The notes: generated by a model not told the origin, from the sequence alone. A stretch of DNA of 64,000 nt from Pseudomonas moorei (GCF_008801475.1 NZ_VZPP01000008.1:248001-312000); one strand, 5' to 3'; positions 34,944 to 43,306 are shown, counted from the first letter of the stretch. A program made the numbers and translations.

Positions 34944-36134
34944 TCAGTCGAAAGTCGCAGGGCGCAGGAACGCTTGCATCGCAAGCCATAACGCTTCGCT
35001 CAACAGGGCTAAAACAATCGCGGCACCGCCGATACAGAACAGCAGCACATGGTTTCCATGGGTGTTGGCGAACAAAAAGGAATAGGCGTAGCCGGCGAGC
35101 GCCTGGAACAGCGCAAAGATGATGGTGGCCCGGCTCCAGGCGGCACCTTGTGCGACGGGATCGCCGGTCAGTTGCTGCTGCACCCGACCAAACGTGATCG
35201 GCACGATGCCCGGTGGAAAACTGCCAATGACCAAAATCGCCAGAAGCAAGAACATCGTTTGGCTGGAAAGCACTAGAACCATGATGGCGAGCAGTTGGCC
35301 CATCAACGCCGTTCGATTGCTTGCGGCCAGCCCGATACGATCAGCCAATGCACCATAAGCAACAGGACCGACGATGGCGCCGAGGCCGTAGACCACCCAA
35401 AATGTAGCGGCGGCGTGAGTGCCCCATCCGATCCCCCGAGCAATGTAATCAACCAGGAAAATCATCGTTGGAACCAGCGCCACAGCCATCAGGGCGTACT
35501 GCACATAAACCAGTCCCAACTCCGACGTACGAGGATTCTTATCTGAAGTGATTGGGGCATCCGTCAAAGTGATTGAAGGCCAGCCTGACCAACTGAGAGC
35601 GGTCAGCAGCAAGGCAATCATGCCTAAGCCCATCCAGGTCTGACGTAGGCCCAACCCCAGCAACAGCGGTACCAAAGTACCCGAAGCGGCAATACCCAAT
35701 CCCAGCCCCAGGAAGATCGCACCGCTGGCCAGTCCTTTACGTGCTCCGGACAAATACGGCAGTACGGCGCCAGCGGCCAACACCATGATCACCCCTCCGG
35801 CCAAACCGGATACAAAGCGCCATGCGAAAAACCAAACGATCGACAACGGGATTGCACAAGCGAAAAAAGAAGCCGCGACCAGCAACATCATCCATCGGAG
35901 GTTGCGCTTTGCTGAAAGCAAGCGAGCCAGTGGGCGACCGCAGAATGCACCGACCAGATAGCCGACCAGATTCGCCGCCCCGAGACAAAACACCTCATTG
36001 GCGCCGAACCAATGCGCGTCTATCAGCGCCGGAACTAACGGGGTATAGGCAAAACGCGCGAGGCCAATGCCTACAAGACTGGCGCACAGTCCAGCGAGAA
36101 CAGCGTGCAACGGGTGGGGTTGAGTACGGCGCAT
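34944..36134 (-). CDS. MFS transporter, YbfB/YjiJ-type
   Basis: 396 residues from the ATG at 36134 (GGAG 6 bp upstream). A longer frame to 36278 would run through the operator repeats and is unlikely. Twelve membrane helices; the N-terminal GIGLARFAYTPLVPALI and FCLGAANLVGYLVGAF match the YbfB/YjiJ MFS group, whose substrates are unknown. It heads an operon with the SDR gene and is divergent from a TetR-type repressor, the usual layout of an inducible exporter. Confidence 0.87.
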   Translation of the reverse strand: MRRTQPHPLHAVLAGLCASLVGIGLARFAYTPLVPALIDAHWFGANEVFCLGAANLVGYLVGAFCGRPLARLLSAKRNLRWMMLLVAASFFACAIPLSIVWFFAWRFVSGLAGGVIMVLAAGAVLPYLSGARKGLASGAIFLGLGLGIAASGTLVPLLLGLGLRQTWMGLGMIALLLTALSWSGWPSITLTDAPITSDKNPRTSELGLVYVQYALMAVALVPTMIFLVDYIARGIGWGTHAAATFWVVYGLGAIVGPVAYGALADRIGLAASNRTALMGQLLAIMVLVLSSQTMFLLLAILVIGSFPPGIVPITFGRVQQQLTGDPVAQGAAWSRATIIFALFQALAGYAYSFLFANTHGNHVLLFCIGGAAIVLALLSEALWLAMQAFLRPATFD

Positions 36135-36184
36135 TGGACGCTCCAGTTTCACGCACAGGAAGCAATAGGTTGAGATCTGTGATT

Positions 36185-36242
36185 CATGTTTGACAGTCAT
36201 GTCATGTTTGACAGTGTTGACATGTTTGACAGGAGTGTCAAG
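36185..36242. promoter_or_regulatory. Iterated operator: three CATGTTTGACAG units at exact 18-bp intervals
   Basis: CATGTTTGACAG occurs at 36185-36196, 36203-36214 and 36221-36232. Within it TGTCA-TGTT-TGACA (36200-36213) is palindromic, and TGACA-GGAG-TGTCA overlaps the right end (36228-36241). It lies between the divergent MFS and TetR genes, so it is the likely binding array of the TetR protein. Confidence 0.75.
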
Positions 36243-36276
36243 ATCCTTCCATGCGAGTTCACACGGGAGATTCACC

Positions 36277-36888
36277 ATGGTTGGAATACGTCAGTTCAAC
36301 GAAGATCAAACCCTCGACCTGGCCATGGAGTTGTTCTGGCGACAGGGATTCGGAGCGACATCAATGCCTCAGCTGTCAGAAGCTACAGGCGTGTTGCGGG
36401 GTTCGCTGTACAACGCCTACGGCGACAAGCAGGCGCTGTTCCTCGAAGTATTTGCTCGCTATCAGGCGCGATTTCTGGCGTCCGCGCGCCAAGCGCTGGA
36501 GGAACCGAACCTGGAACGAGCACTAAAGGATTTTTTCGCCTATACCATTGCCTCCATGACGCAAGGCAATCCCTCTAGAGGCTGTCTGACAACCAAGACG
36601 GCTATTGACGAAACGGCTAATAGCGAGCCAATTCGCCAAGCGTTACGCGATTTGCTTGATGGCTTAGAGGCCTTGCTGATGGAGCGTTTCGCAATGGATC
36701 AGGCCTCCGAGTGCCTAGCCTTGGAGCCAACGGCAGCGGCACGCCTGGTCATCACCCTGACGCGGGGCATCGTGGTAATCGAACGACTCTACCAAGACGC
36801 AGAGCGGCTGAAAGAAATCGCCAATTCGTTAGTCGAGGTTCTGTTGCATCCTCAAAATAACTTCACAAATACAGCCAACCAATCGTGA
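36277..36888 (+). CDS. TetR-family transcriptional regulator
   Basis: 203 residues from the ATG at 36277 (GGGAGA upstream). An N-terminal helix-turn-helix (TLDLAMELFWRQGFGATSMPQLSEATGVLRGSLYNAYGDKQALF, about residues 12-55) belongs to the AcrR/NemR-like group, with a ligand-binding C-terminal domain (SRGCLTTKTAIDETAN). It probably represses the MFS-SDR operon and itself through the 18-bp repeats just upstream. The ligand is unknown. Confidence 0.9.
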   Translation: MVGIRQFNEDQTLDLAMELFWRQGFGATSMPQLSEATGVLRGSLYNAYGDKQALFLEVFARYQARFLASARQALEEPNLERALKDFFAYTIASMTQGNPSRGCLTTKTAIDETANSEPIRQALRDLLDGLEALLMERFAMDQASECLALEPTAAARLVITLTRGIVVIERLYQDAERLKEIANSLVEVLLHPQNNFTNTANQS

Positions 36889-37130
36889 GAGGTATCCCAT
36901 CGATTGCGTCCTGCAATTGACCAACAGTGCAGTTAACGGTGTCTATAACCGATCCACACCTCCCTCACGTTTCCGTGCTGCAGATCCACGTTTCTACGAG
37001 TTATTGGAGGCATTCAGACGGATTCAGCGCTCCGAGTCGCTGGGGGGACATCAATTAACGAAGGTAACCATCGCGAAAATCAAAGCCAACGAACATTCCG
37101 CCTACTAGTGACGGCAAAGGAGTAATGAAC

Positions 37131-37301
37131 ATGTGGTATTTCGCCTGGATGCTTGGGGTCGGTTTTGCATTGCTACTGGCGATATTGAATGCGATGTGGG
37201 GCGAGAACGAAGCTGGCCGAGCGTTGAACGACAATGACGAGACACTGTCAAGATGCCGTGTGTCGCTAACCCTCAACCAACCTCACACATTCATCTGCTG
37301 A
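37131..37301 (+). CDS. cydX: Orphan CydX-type small subunit of cytochrome bd oxidase
   Basis: 56 residues. The start MWYFAWMLG is the diagnostic beginning of CydX/YbgT proteins, followed by a single membrane helix (VGFALLLAILNAMW) and an acidic stretch (GENEAGRALNDNDE). AAAGGAG stands 8 bp before the ATG at 37131; the ATG at 37125 is too close. The last 20 residues are atypical and may come from a mutation. CydX stabilises the heme site of CydAB, but no cydA or cydB is nearby; upstream is a TetR gene. It overlaps a broken ybgE, so this is the tail of a lost cyd operon. Confidence 0.72.
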   Translation: MWYFAWMLGVGFALLLAILNAMWGENEAGRALNDNDETLSRCRVSLTLNQPHTFIC

Positions 37302-37530
37302 GTTTGGTTATCGCTTTAGCGATCATGCTCGCTTGTACGCTCTATCCCCCAATGATGGCTGCCTCTAATGGAAAGCCTGACCATGCTCTGGCTACGGCAT
37401 TGTTCACAGCCATGTAGCCTTTGTGAGAGGTGCGGGTTTTGTTCCGCAGATGCTCATCTGGCGTTGGCTTTTCCAGGCTGGACCTGTTTTTTCGCTTGCA
37501 GTTGCTGGTTGGTTAAAGTTTCTACATTGA
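37253..37530 (+). pseudogene. ybgE: Frameshifted cyd operon protein YbgE
   Basis: The first frame (37253-37417) reads LSLVIALAIMLACTLYPPMM and ends ALATALFTAM-stop. The second, shifted by one base, runs to 37530 and reads HVAFVRGAGFVPQMLIWRWLF then AVAGWLKFL. Joined, they give the YbgE plan: membrane helix, polar loop, then the 'GFVRGVGFVPR-W-LF' helix pair. A single indel near 37400 breaks it. It follows cydX, as ybgE does in complete cyd operons. Confidence 0.6.
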
Positions 37531-37618
37531 GGATTGACGACAGGAGAAGCAGCACTACCAAGCTATAACTTGATGGCGCTCGCGCAGTCAGTGATAGCTT
37601 GGTTTCGTCTGAACTGGC

Positions 37619-38536
37619 TCATTCAGTACCTTGGCCGAGTATCACTCCGTTCACCTTTTGCCCGTAGAGATTGACCCCATCATTCTCATGAAATTTTAAT
37701 CGGGTCTGCTCGACAGAGCCGGCAATCATCCTTGGGTCTTTTGGTCGTTCGTGGCTGTTCATATAGGCTGCAACGTGCCACGCCTCATCGGAGGAGAGTG
37801 TTCCACCCTTACCTAATGGCATATTCGATTTTATGAAGCCGGCAGCGGTATTGATTCGATGCATTCCCGCCCCCCAGTTGAATGAATCTTTACCCCAAAG
37901 TGGTGGAAACACATAGTCGCTTCCTGCTCTCTGGCCTTCACCTTCAGCTCCGTGGCATACAGAACACTGCTTGGCGTAGATAGCCTTTCCCTTGGCGAGA
38001 TCGAAGCCTCCGGCTGGTTCAGGAATCTCGGGATAAGAACGTCCGGGCAGTTGTTGTCCTGTAGGGGCACCCGTTGCGAGCCAGTATGAGTATGCGGTAA
38101 GAGCAGCGATGACTTGACTGTCCGCTGGAGGCGGTTTTCCGTTCATGCTGAACTGAAAACACCCTTGCAAGCGCTCAGCGTAGGTATTGACCTTGTCGTT
38201 CTTTTTTCGATAGGCCGGGTACATTGTGTAAGCCCCCCAAAGAGGCGCAGAGTCAGCTTTTCTTCCCTGTTCTAAATGGCAGTTGGTGCAATTTAATCCG
38301 TTTCCTACGAACTCGGATGCATTGGCTTTCGTATCTACAAAGATTGCGTGGCCTTGCTGGACTAATCGACCAAAAGCATTGTCAGGTAGTGTCTCCTCCG
38401 CGGGAGGGGAAAATCTGGGAGCCTTATTCTGAGTTGGATTAGGGCTTTTGGGTGGCGCGGTTGGTTCTACAATTTCAGTAGCACAAGCCATTGATATGAT
38501 GTTGAAAGTAATAAGTGCAGCGATGATGGGTTTCAT
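37619..38536 (-). CDS. tsdA: Thiosulfate dehydrogenase, diheme cytochrome c (tetrathionate-forming)
   Basis: 305 residues from the ATG at 38536; the signal peptide ends near ACA (residue 19). Two c-type heme sites: CTNCH (about residue 97) and CSVCH (about 195). Between them MYPAYRKK and LQGCFQFSMNGK are typical of TsdA; the Cys in GCFQFSMNG fits the unusual axial Cys ligand of the active-site heme. It oxidises two thiosulfate to tetrathionate in the periplasm. It is the second gene of an operon after the TsdB-type cytochrome (10-bp gap). Base composition is visibly less GC-rich than in the flanking core genes. Confidence 0.83.
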   Translation of the reverse strand: MKPIIAALITFNIISMACATEIVEPTAPPKSPNPTQNKAPRFSPPAEETLPDNAFGRLVQQGHAIFVDTKANASEFVGNGLNCTNCHLEQGRKADSAPLWGAYTMYPAYRKKNDKVNTYAERLQGCFQFSMNGKPPPADSQVIAALTAYSYWLATGAPTGQQLPGRSYPEIPEPAGGFDLAKGKAIYAKQCSVCHGAEGEGQRAGSDYVFPPLWGKDSFNWGAGMHRINTAAGFIKSNMPLGKGGTLSSDEAWHVAAYMNSHERPKDPRMIAGSVEQTRLKFHENDGVNLYGQKVNGVILGQGTE

Positions 38537-38546
38537 GGCCAGGCCT

Positions 38547-39182
38547 CTATTTACTGAGATCAGCAAAATATTGGGAAACAGCCTCGACCTCGGTATCGGT
38601 GAGTGAGCGCGCAATGTGACCCATGAGATCGTCTTGATCATTTTTTCGAGTTTGCTGCCGCCAGGTATTCAGTTGTGATTTGAGGTACTGAGCCGACTGG
38701 CCGGAGAGCGGCGGAAAGGTGGCACCGACACCGATGCCACTTGGACCATGACAAGCTACGCACTCGGGAATATTTCGATCCCATGCGCCTCTCAAGGCCA
38801 GGATTTCTCCGGGGCCTTTTGCTGCGTGCGCGCGAGTCACTGGTTTTACCGCTGGACTCGGCATCTTGGCGAGCATCACTGCGAGGGCTTTTGAGTCGTC
38901 TTCGCTCAATGCCTGAGCGATTGGCTGCATGATTGGATTGCCTCTAGTGCCTGAGCGGAAATCAGAGATTTGCTTCGTCAGGTAATCAGCAGGCAGGCCT
39001 GCAAGTCTTGGAAAACCTGCCGCAGGCATACCTAGACCGTCTGCACCATGACAGGTTGAACAGGCTATGACCCCTGGATTAGGCCCTCCTTGGGAGAATA
39101 TTTGTTGTGGGTCCACTGCAAAAGCGGGTTCCGTAAATGCACCGGATAAAATACAAACTAATGCCCATCGCGAGATTTTCAT
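38547..39182 (-). CDS. tsdB: Diheme cytochrome c (c4-like), TsdB-type electron acceptor
   Basis: 211 residues. The signal peptide ends at AFA (residue 22). Two c-type domains have CSTCH (about residue 42) and CVACH (about 142), each followed by a later Met ligand region (NPIMQPIAQALS and DDLMGHIARSLT), as in cytochrome c4. It is directly upstream of tsdA, the arrangement of tsdBA operons where TsdB takes electrons from TsdA and passes them to the respiratory chain. GAGG precedes the ATG. Confidence 0.83.
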   Translation of the reverse strand: MKISRWALVCILSGAFTEPAFAVDPQQIFSQGGPNPGVIACSTCHGADGLGMPAAGFPRLAGLPADYLTKQISDFRSGTRGNPIMQPIAQALSEDDSKALAVMLAKMPSPAVKPVTRAHAAKGPGEILALRGAWDRNIPECVACHGPSGIGVGATFPPLSGQSAQYLKSQLNTWRQQTRKNDQDDLMGHIARSLTDTEVEAVSQYFADLSK

Positions 39183-39237
39183 CGACTAACCTCATTGTTA
39201 TTTTCATAACAGGCGTTTTGAGTAATTAGGTTAGTCG
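39183..39237. promoter_or_regulatory. Inverted repeat in the tsdBA control region
   Basis: CGACTAACCT (39183-39192) and AGGTTAGTCG (39228-39237) are perfect inverted copies 35 bp apart, the left one lying against the tsdB start codon. Candidate binding arms for a regulator of tsdBA or a long-stem RNA leader. Confidence 0.5.
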
Positions 39238-39573
39238 TAACATAGGAGGATCTTGTAACTTCTTTTGGGCAGTAATGTATCGACGCCAACGCCGAATTGA
39301 CCTACGTGCTAACTCAAGACTGACCCATCTCCAAACCTTACAAATTCACTAAACGCAATGGTTCGCGAGGAACAGACTGGATCAGTGACATTTCGGCAAC
39401 CGGGTCCATTCGGCATAGGCGTTAACGGGCAATTTGGGAGGTTCGACTTTTTAAAAAAGTGGCCAGAAATAGCCATTCTTTGGCATCTATTACAAGAGCA
39501 AGCAACACAGCAAACATGTCCCCGCAGTCCTGCACCTGGTTGATATGGCTGAAACCTTGGGCATTTGCAGATA
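39238..39573. other. Intergenic region between tsdBA and the TauE-type gene
   Basis: About 335 bp. No gene, hairpin terminator or repeat that I can support. Short open frames on both strands lack start signals. Confidence 0.35.
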
Positions 39574-39951
39574 TCACCGCATATGCTCGTATGCGCCAAA
39601 GACAAGGTAGATGCCCAAGCAACACACGAAGAGGCCGAACAACAAGCGCAAGTGTGGCCCGCTGATATGACTCGCCAGGCGAGCGCCAAACCATGCGCCC
39701 AGAAACATGGTAATGGCGATGATGATAGCCGCCGGCACATTCACGTTGCCGTTGCGGTAGTACTCGAACGCAGCGGCGAAACCAATGGGCGGCAGCAATA
39801 CGGCAAGAGATGTCCCTGTCGCCATGTGCTGGGTAAACCCGGCGCAGTAGATGAGTGCTGGCACGACGATCAGCCCGCCGCCCACACCGAATATCCCGGC
39901 CGCGATGCCGCTGGCGGTTCCGATCAATACAAACAGCAACCATGCAGACAT
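39574..39951 (-). CDS. Half-size TauE/SafE-family anion exporter
   Basis: 125 residues from the ATG at 39951 (GAGGAG 6 bp upstream; the ATG at 39957 abuts it). Four membrane helices with the family signature IFGVGGGLIVVPALI near residue 22 and FGARLASHISG near 90. One TauE/SafE repeat instead of two, a known short form that would need to dimerise. The family moves sulfite, sulfoacetate or related organosulfonates. Its place between tsdBA and a sulfurtransferase remnant supports a sulfur-oxyanion role. Confidence 0.82.
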   Translation of the reverse strand: MSAWLLFVLIGTASGIAAGIFGVGGGLIVVPALIYCAGFTQHMATGTSLAVLLPPIGFAAAFEYYRNGNVNVPAAIIIAITMFLGAWFGARLASHISGPHLRLLFGLFVCCLGIYLVFGAYEHMR

Positions 39952-40078
39952 TGGCATCTCCTCAAAGGGAACACTGGTTTACTGGTGTGACGATACCATT
40001 CGGCCGCGAACCTGACTGACTGGACGTAATAGAGTTGTTTCGTGCTGGGCAGCCAGCCCTCGCTGGCTGCAAGTGTTT

Positions 40079-40767
40079 CTAATAGGGTAGGCCTTCCTCA
40101 ATGGGTAGCGCCAAGTCTCGGGACCATTCGTTCCAGGAGCCGAGGTAGAGTCGAACGTTCCTGATTCCGGCTTCTTCCAATGCCACAACGGTATTGGCAG
40201 CACGTAGGCCTTTGAAGCAAAAACAACCACAGGTGTATCGGGGGCGATTCCTAGCGTAGCGCACTCCGCGAGAATCTCGCTGACGATTTGAACATCAGCC
40301 CCTGAGCGGTCGGCTTCATCATCCGGAACCACTCCAGCCAGACAGAGCCAGGAATGTGGCCCTTACGCGGGCAGATATCTTTTCCAAGGGCGATGAGCTT
40401 TCGCCGATCCATTCATCAACCCAGTACGTCGAGTTTCACTAAGTTGGGGTAGCAACTATCCGTTTCATTTCGCCCAGGTCGACGAAGAGGCTGCGTTCTC
40501 CATTGGCAGAAGGAAACGTGGCAGGGACAGGCGCGGAAGTTTCACTGGTACTGGGAAGTCCTGCGTTGCGCCAAGGGCTGTAGCCGCCATGCAGAATCTT
40601 GATTTTGTCGCGAGGGTATCCGAGATAGCGGAGTAGCACATAACCCTGCAGGACTGTCCAAATCCAGTGGTCATGGATTGCTCAAATACAAGCGCCTCCC
40701 TGCCAGACAAGCCTGCCTTCGCAAACGCCTGGGCGAATACTTCATGCAACTTAGCCAGGCCCTCAAG
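40079..40767 (-). pseudogene. Broken sulfurtransferase (two-domain rhodanese)
   Basis: Read on the minus strand the pieces are, in order: LAKLHEVFAQAFAKAGLSG...EQSMTTGFGQSCR, then after a one-base loss near 40645 YVLLRYLGYPRDKIKILHGG, then a stop after RIVATPT, then VDEWIGESSSP, KGHIPGSVWLEWFRMMK, and finally RAANTVVALEEAGIRNVRLY and LGSWNEWSRDLALPIEEGLPY. Together they make a rhodanese-type thiosulfate/mercaptopyruvate sulfurtransferase with several frameshifts and at least one stop. The active-site loop near the end reads GCFCFKG in one frame. The N terminus is missing and the gene is cut at the right copy of the 292-bp repeat. Confidence 0.85.
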
Positions 40768-41057
40768 TCTGATGTCAGAAAGTTCGCCCAGCGAGCCAAT
40801 GGTGATGTCTATGTCTTTACCGGCCCGCTGTTTGATTCAGGCCATGCCACCGTCGGCGACAACAAGGTGTGGGTACCGACCCGCCTGTTCAAGCTGGTTT
40901 ATGACGCATCGTCCAAACGTGCCTGGGCTTACGTGCTGCCCAATGCCGAAACCCGTATCGAGCGGCCGATGGACTATGACGCTTTCGTCAAGAGCACCGG
41001 GCTCAACTTGCTGGGCAATCTGCCGGTCTCGGGTTCGGTAGGGCGTACGTGACGGCT
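40766..41057 (+). repeat. 292-bp direct repeat, right copy: truncated endonuclease 3' end
   Basis: Holds the codons for the last 94 residues of the DNA/RNA endonuclease plus 5 bp past the stop, without signal peptide or DRGH active site. The frame is open upstream to 40678 through the sulfurtransferase remnant, but there is no reason to think it is expressed. Nine synonymous differences from 31962-32253. Confidence 0.9.
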
Positions 41058-41067
41058 TGATGGGCTG

Positions 41068-41099
41068 CCCCCCAAAGGTTGGCTGCAACCTTTGGGGGC
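41068..41099 (+). terminator. Terminator downstream of the truncated endonuclease
   Basis: CCCCCAAAGGTTG / CAACCTTTGGGGG, a long perfect stem with a 4-base loop, followed by a short T-containing run. No such hairpin follows the full-length endonuclease at 32248, which suggests this was the original terminator of that gene. Confidence 0.75.
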
Positions 41100-41249
41100 T
41101 TCATTCAGTTCCGGTGGCCGGGTTGATTGTCATTGGCGTGACTCATGGGTTCTTTGGCCAGTCCCACTCACAACAGCAGTCGATGATGCCGTGCTTCAGA
41201 TACGCATTGATCGTAAGCGCCAAAAACAACTCCAACATGGCCACACCAC

Positions 41250-42467
41250 ATGCACCCGTTACGACAAAGCCTGCACAACGAACTGCACGCGCGCCCGTCA
41301 CTGTATTTCGATGAGCCGGCCCATGTATTTCATCTGGCCTTCCTCGGCAACGAACAGGCATGCAATGCCTTCCTGCAAAGCTGCGGCCTTGACGCCCTCG
41401 ACCTGAATGCCGCCCAGGGCATTACCCGGCTGGAAGGCCACGCGCTGAAATGGGAGCGCCATGCCGAGTTCTTCACCCTGACCCTGGTGGTCACTTCCTC
41501 CCGCGATGACCTGACCTGGACAACCTTGCCCGAGTTGTTGGCGTGCAAGGTCGAAGCGCATTTGCCGGCGCTGATCAACTCGGTGCAGATCGTGGTGCGG
41601 GGTGAAGCCGGGCTGGACCTGTCCCGCTATGGCTTCAAGGACCCTTGCGGTTCCTGCGTGGGCGGTGGCGATGCGGTGGTGTGGAGCGATTTTCGTATCA
41701 GCGAGGACGGCGCCAACCACCTGTTGTTCGTCAACCGGCGCCTCAACGCTTACCGCCAGGGCCGAATGATTCGCCGCCTGCTGGAGATCGAGACCTACCG
41801 GATGATGGCCTCGTTATCCCTGACCATGGCCAAGACCCTGAGCGCGCAGCTCGATGAGTTTGACAAGACCCTGGTCACGCTCTCGGAACGCAACGCCGAT
41901 CCCCATGGCAGTAATGCAAAGGCGCTGCTGGCGGATATTTCCAACCTGTCGGCGCAAGTGGTCAGCAGTACCGCGAAGACCCGTCACCGCTTCAGTGCCA
42001 CACAGGCCTATGCGCAACTGGTGTTCGAGCGTTTGGGTGAGTTGCGCGAAACTCACGTCGGCGACTGCCAGCGTCTTGGTGTGTTTATCGATCGCCGCTT
42101 CAAACCCACCGTCAGGTACTGCACCGCCACTGAACAGCGCCTGGAGCACTTGGCCGAAAGCGTGGCCAACCTGGGTGATCTGCTTCAGGCACGGGTCCAG
42201 GTCGAAATGGAAGAACAGAATTCGGAAATTCTCAAAAGCCTCAACGCCCGCGCCGATGCGCAGATCAAGATCCAGCGCGCCGTGGAAGGCCTGTCGATCA
42301 TCGCCATTACCTACTACTTGCTGAATCTGCTCAAGTTGGGCTACTCGGGGCTGCACCTGCTCGGTGTCGCCGTGGCGCCGCGCGAGGCCATGCTGGCCAT
42401 GACGCCGTTGGCAATCGGCATCCTTGCGTTGATCGTGCTTCGCATCAGGAAAGTTAAAGGGCATTGA
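41250..42467 (+). CDS. DUF3422-family membrane-anchored protein
   Basis: 405 residues. The N terminus HPLRQSLHNELHARPSLYFDEPAHVFHLAFL is the hallmark of DUF3422. The middle is helical with coiled-coil character (about 180-340), and two membrane helices close the protein (ITYYLLNLLKLGYSGLHLLGV near 350 and MTPLAIGILALIVLRI near 385), leaving a short basic cytoplasmic tail. The pattern suggests an inner-membrane protein with a large cytoplasmic domain. Function unknown. The start lacks a clear ribosome binding site. Confidence 0.85.
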   Translation: MHPLRQSLHNELHARPSLYFDEPAHVFHLAFLGNEQACNAFLQSCGLDALDLNAAQGITRLEGHALKWERHAEFFTLTLVVTSSRDDLTWTTLPELLACKVEAHLPALINSVQIVVRGEAGLDLSRYGFKDPCGSCVGGGDAVVWSDFRISEDGANHLLFVNRRLNAYRQGRMIRRLLEIETYRMMASLSLTMAKTLSAQLDEFDKTLVTLSERNADPHGSNAKALLADISNLSAQVVSSTAKTRHRFSATQAYAQLVFERLGELRETHVGDCQRLGVFIDRRFKPTVRYCTATEQRLEHLAESVANLGDLLQARVQVEMEEQNSEILKSLNARADAQIKIQRAVEGLSIIAITYYLLNLLKLGYSGLHLLGVAVAPREAMLAMTPLAIGILALIVLRIRKVKGH

Positions 42468-42682
42468 GGCGATCAGGCCCGCTGCAGCGGTTACCGGTGC
42501 ACCTGCGGGAGAGGGCAGCTCGTTGACTTGGTCGGGGGCTTTGCGTGAAGGTGGGCGACGGTCGGCAGGCATCCCCTCAGGGTGTGCCTGGCGCATAGGG
42601 ATCAACCGCTAAACGACCGCTCTCAAGTCTGGAGGCGCTGGGCATTCTTGTCCGCTTTCGGCCTGGGGCACAGAAGAAGGGC

Positions 42683-43186
42683 TTGAGGAAATCATTCACC
42701 GTTCGCGAGCTGAAAAGTATGGACACTGAGGCATTGCTGGCATTTGAAATGCGCAACCGTGCCTGGTTCGAATCTCAAATTGATGCGCGTGACCCTTCGT
42801 TTTATTCATTGCAAGGCGTCGCCGAGCACATCGAGAGCTATTTGTCCGACTTTGCTATGGGCGCCTGGCACCCGTTTGTGATCGAGGATTCCAGCGAATG
42901 CATCGTGGGCCGGGCCAATTTGAAATGCATCGACTTGTCGCAGCGTTCTGCGCAGGTAGGCTACCGGATCGATCAGCAGGCCTGCGGAAAGGGGCTGGCG
43001 ACCCTGGCGCTGAGGCATCTGATCGAGCAGGCAAAGGTGCGCTGGGATCTCAACCAGTTGATTGCTTATGTGTACGAAGAGAACCTGGGCTCCCGAAAAG
43101 TCCTGGATCGCTGCGGGTTCTTGCCTGATCAATCAGGGCCTGACGACCAGGCCGGGGACGAATGCCGATTCGTTCTTTCGATTTAA
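42683..43186 (+). CDS. GNAT-family N-acetyltransferase (RimJ-like)
   Basis: 167 residues from a TTG start with AGAAGG 5 bp upstream; an ATG start at 42719 would remove 12 residues. The GNAT fold is clear: VGRANLKCIDLSQRSAQVGYRI (strands 4), the acetyl-CoA P-loop DQQACGKGLATLALRHLIEQA, and LNQLIAYVYEENLGSRKVLDRCGF at the carboxyl end. The pattern is of ribosomal-protein alanine acetyltransferase relatives, but the acceptor is unknown. Confidence 0.88.
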   Translation: MRKSFTVRELKSMDTEALLAFEMRNRAWFESQIDARDPSFYSLQGVAEHIESYLSDFAMGAWHPFVIEDSSECIVGRANLKCIDLSQRSAQVGYRIDQQACGKGLATLALRHLIEQAKVRWDLNQLIAYVYEENLGSRKVLDRCGFLPDQSGPDDQAGDECRFVLSI

Positions 43187-43306
43187 CTGGCTCAAAGAAA
43201 TGACCCAAAGCAGACCGACACATCGGTCATGGCGCCCCTTGACCGGGGCGTTTGCATGTCATGGCGGCCATTTGAATTCAGGCGCAAAGCGATTAATATA
43301 CGATCC

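Noticed and set aside
36185..36232. Short regularly spaced repeats as a possible CRISPR
   Set aside because: Units are 12 bp with 6-bp spacers, only three copies, and lie in a divergent promoter; this is an operator array.
36917..37108. 63-codon frame between the TetR gene and cydX
   Set aside because: TTG start without ribosome binding site, no family pattern. I considered a CydB carboxyl remnant but could not match it.
40678..41052. 124-codon frame fusing sulfurtransferase antisense DNA with the endonuclease tail
   Set aside because: Lacks the signal peptide and the DRGH active site, and the first third is antisense to the sulfurtransferase remnant. It is a junction artefact, not a gene.
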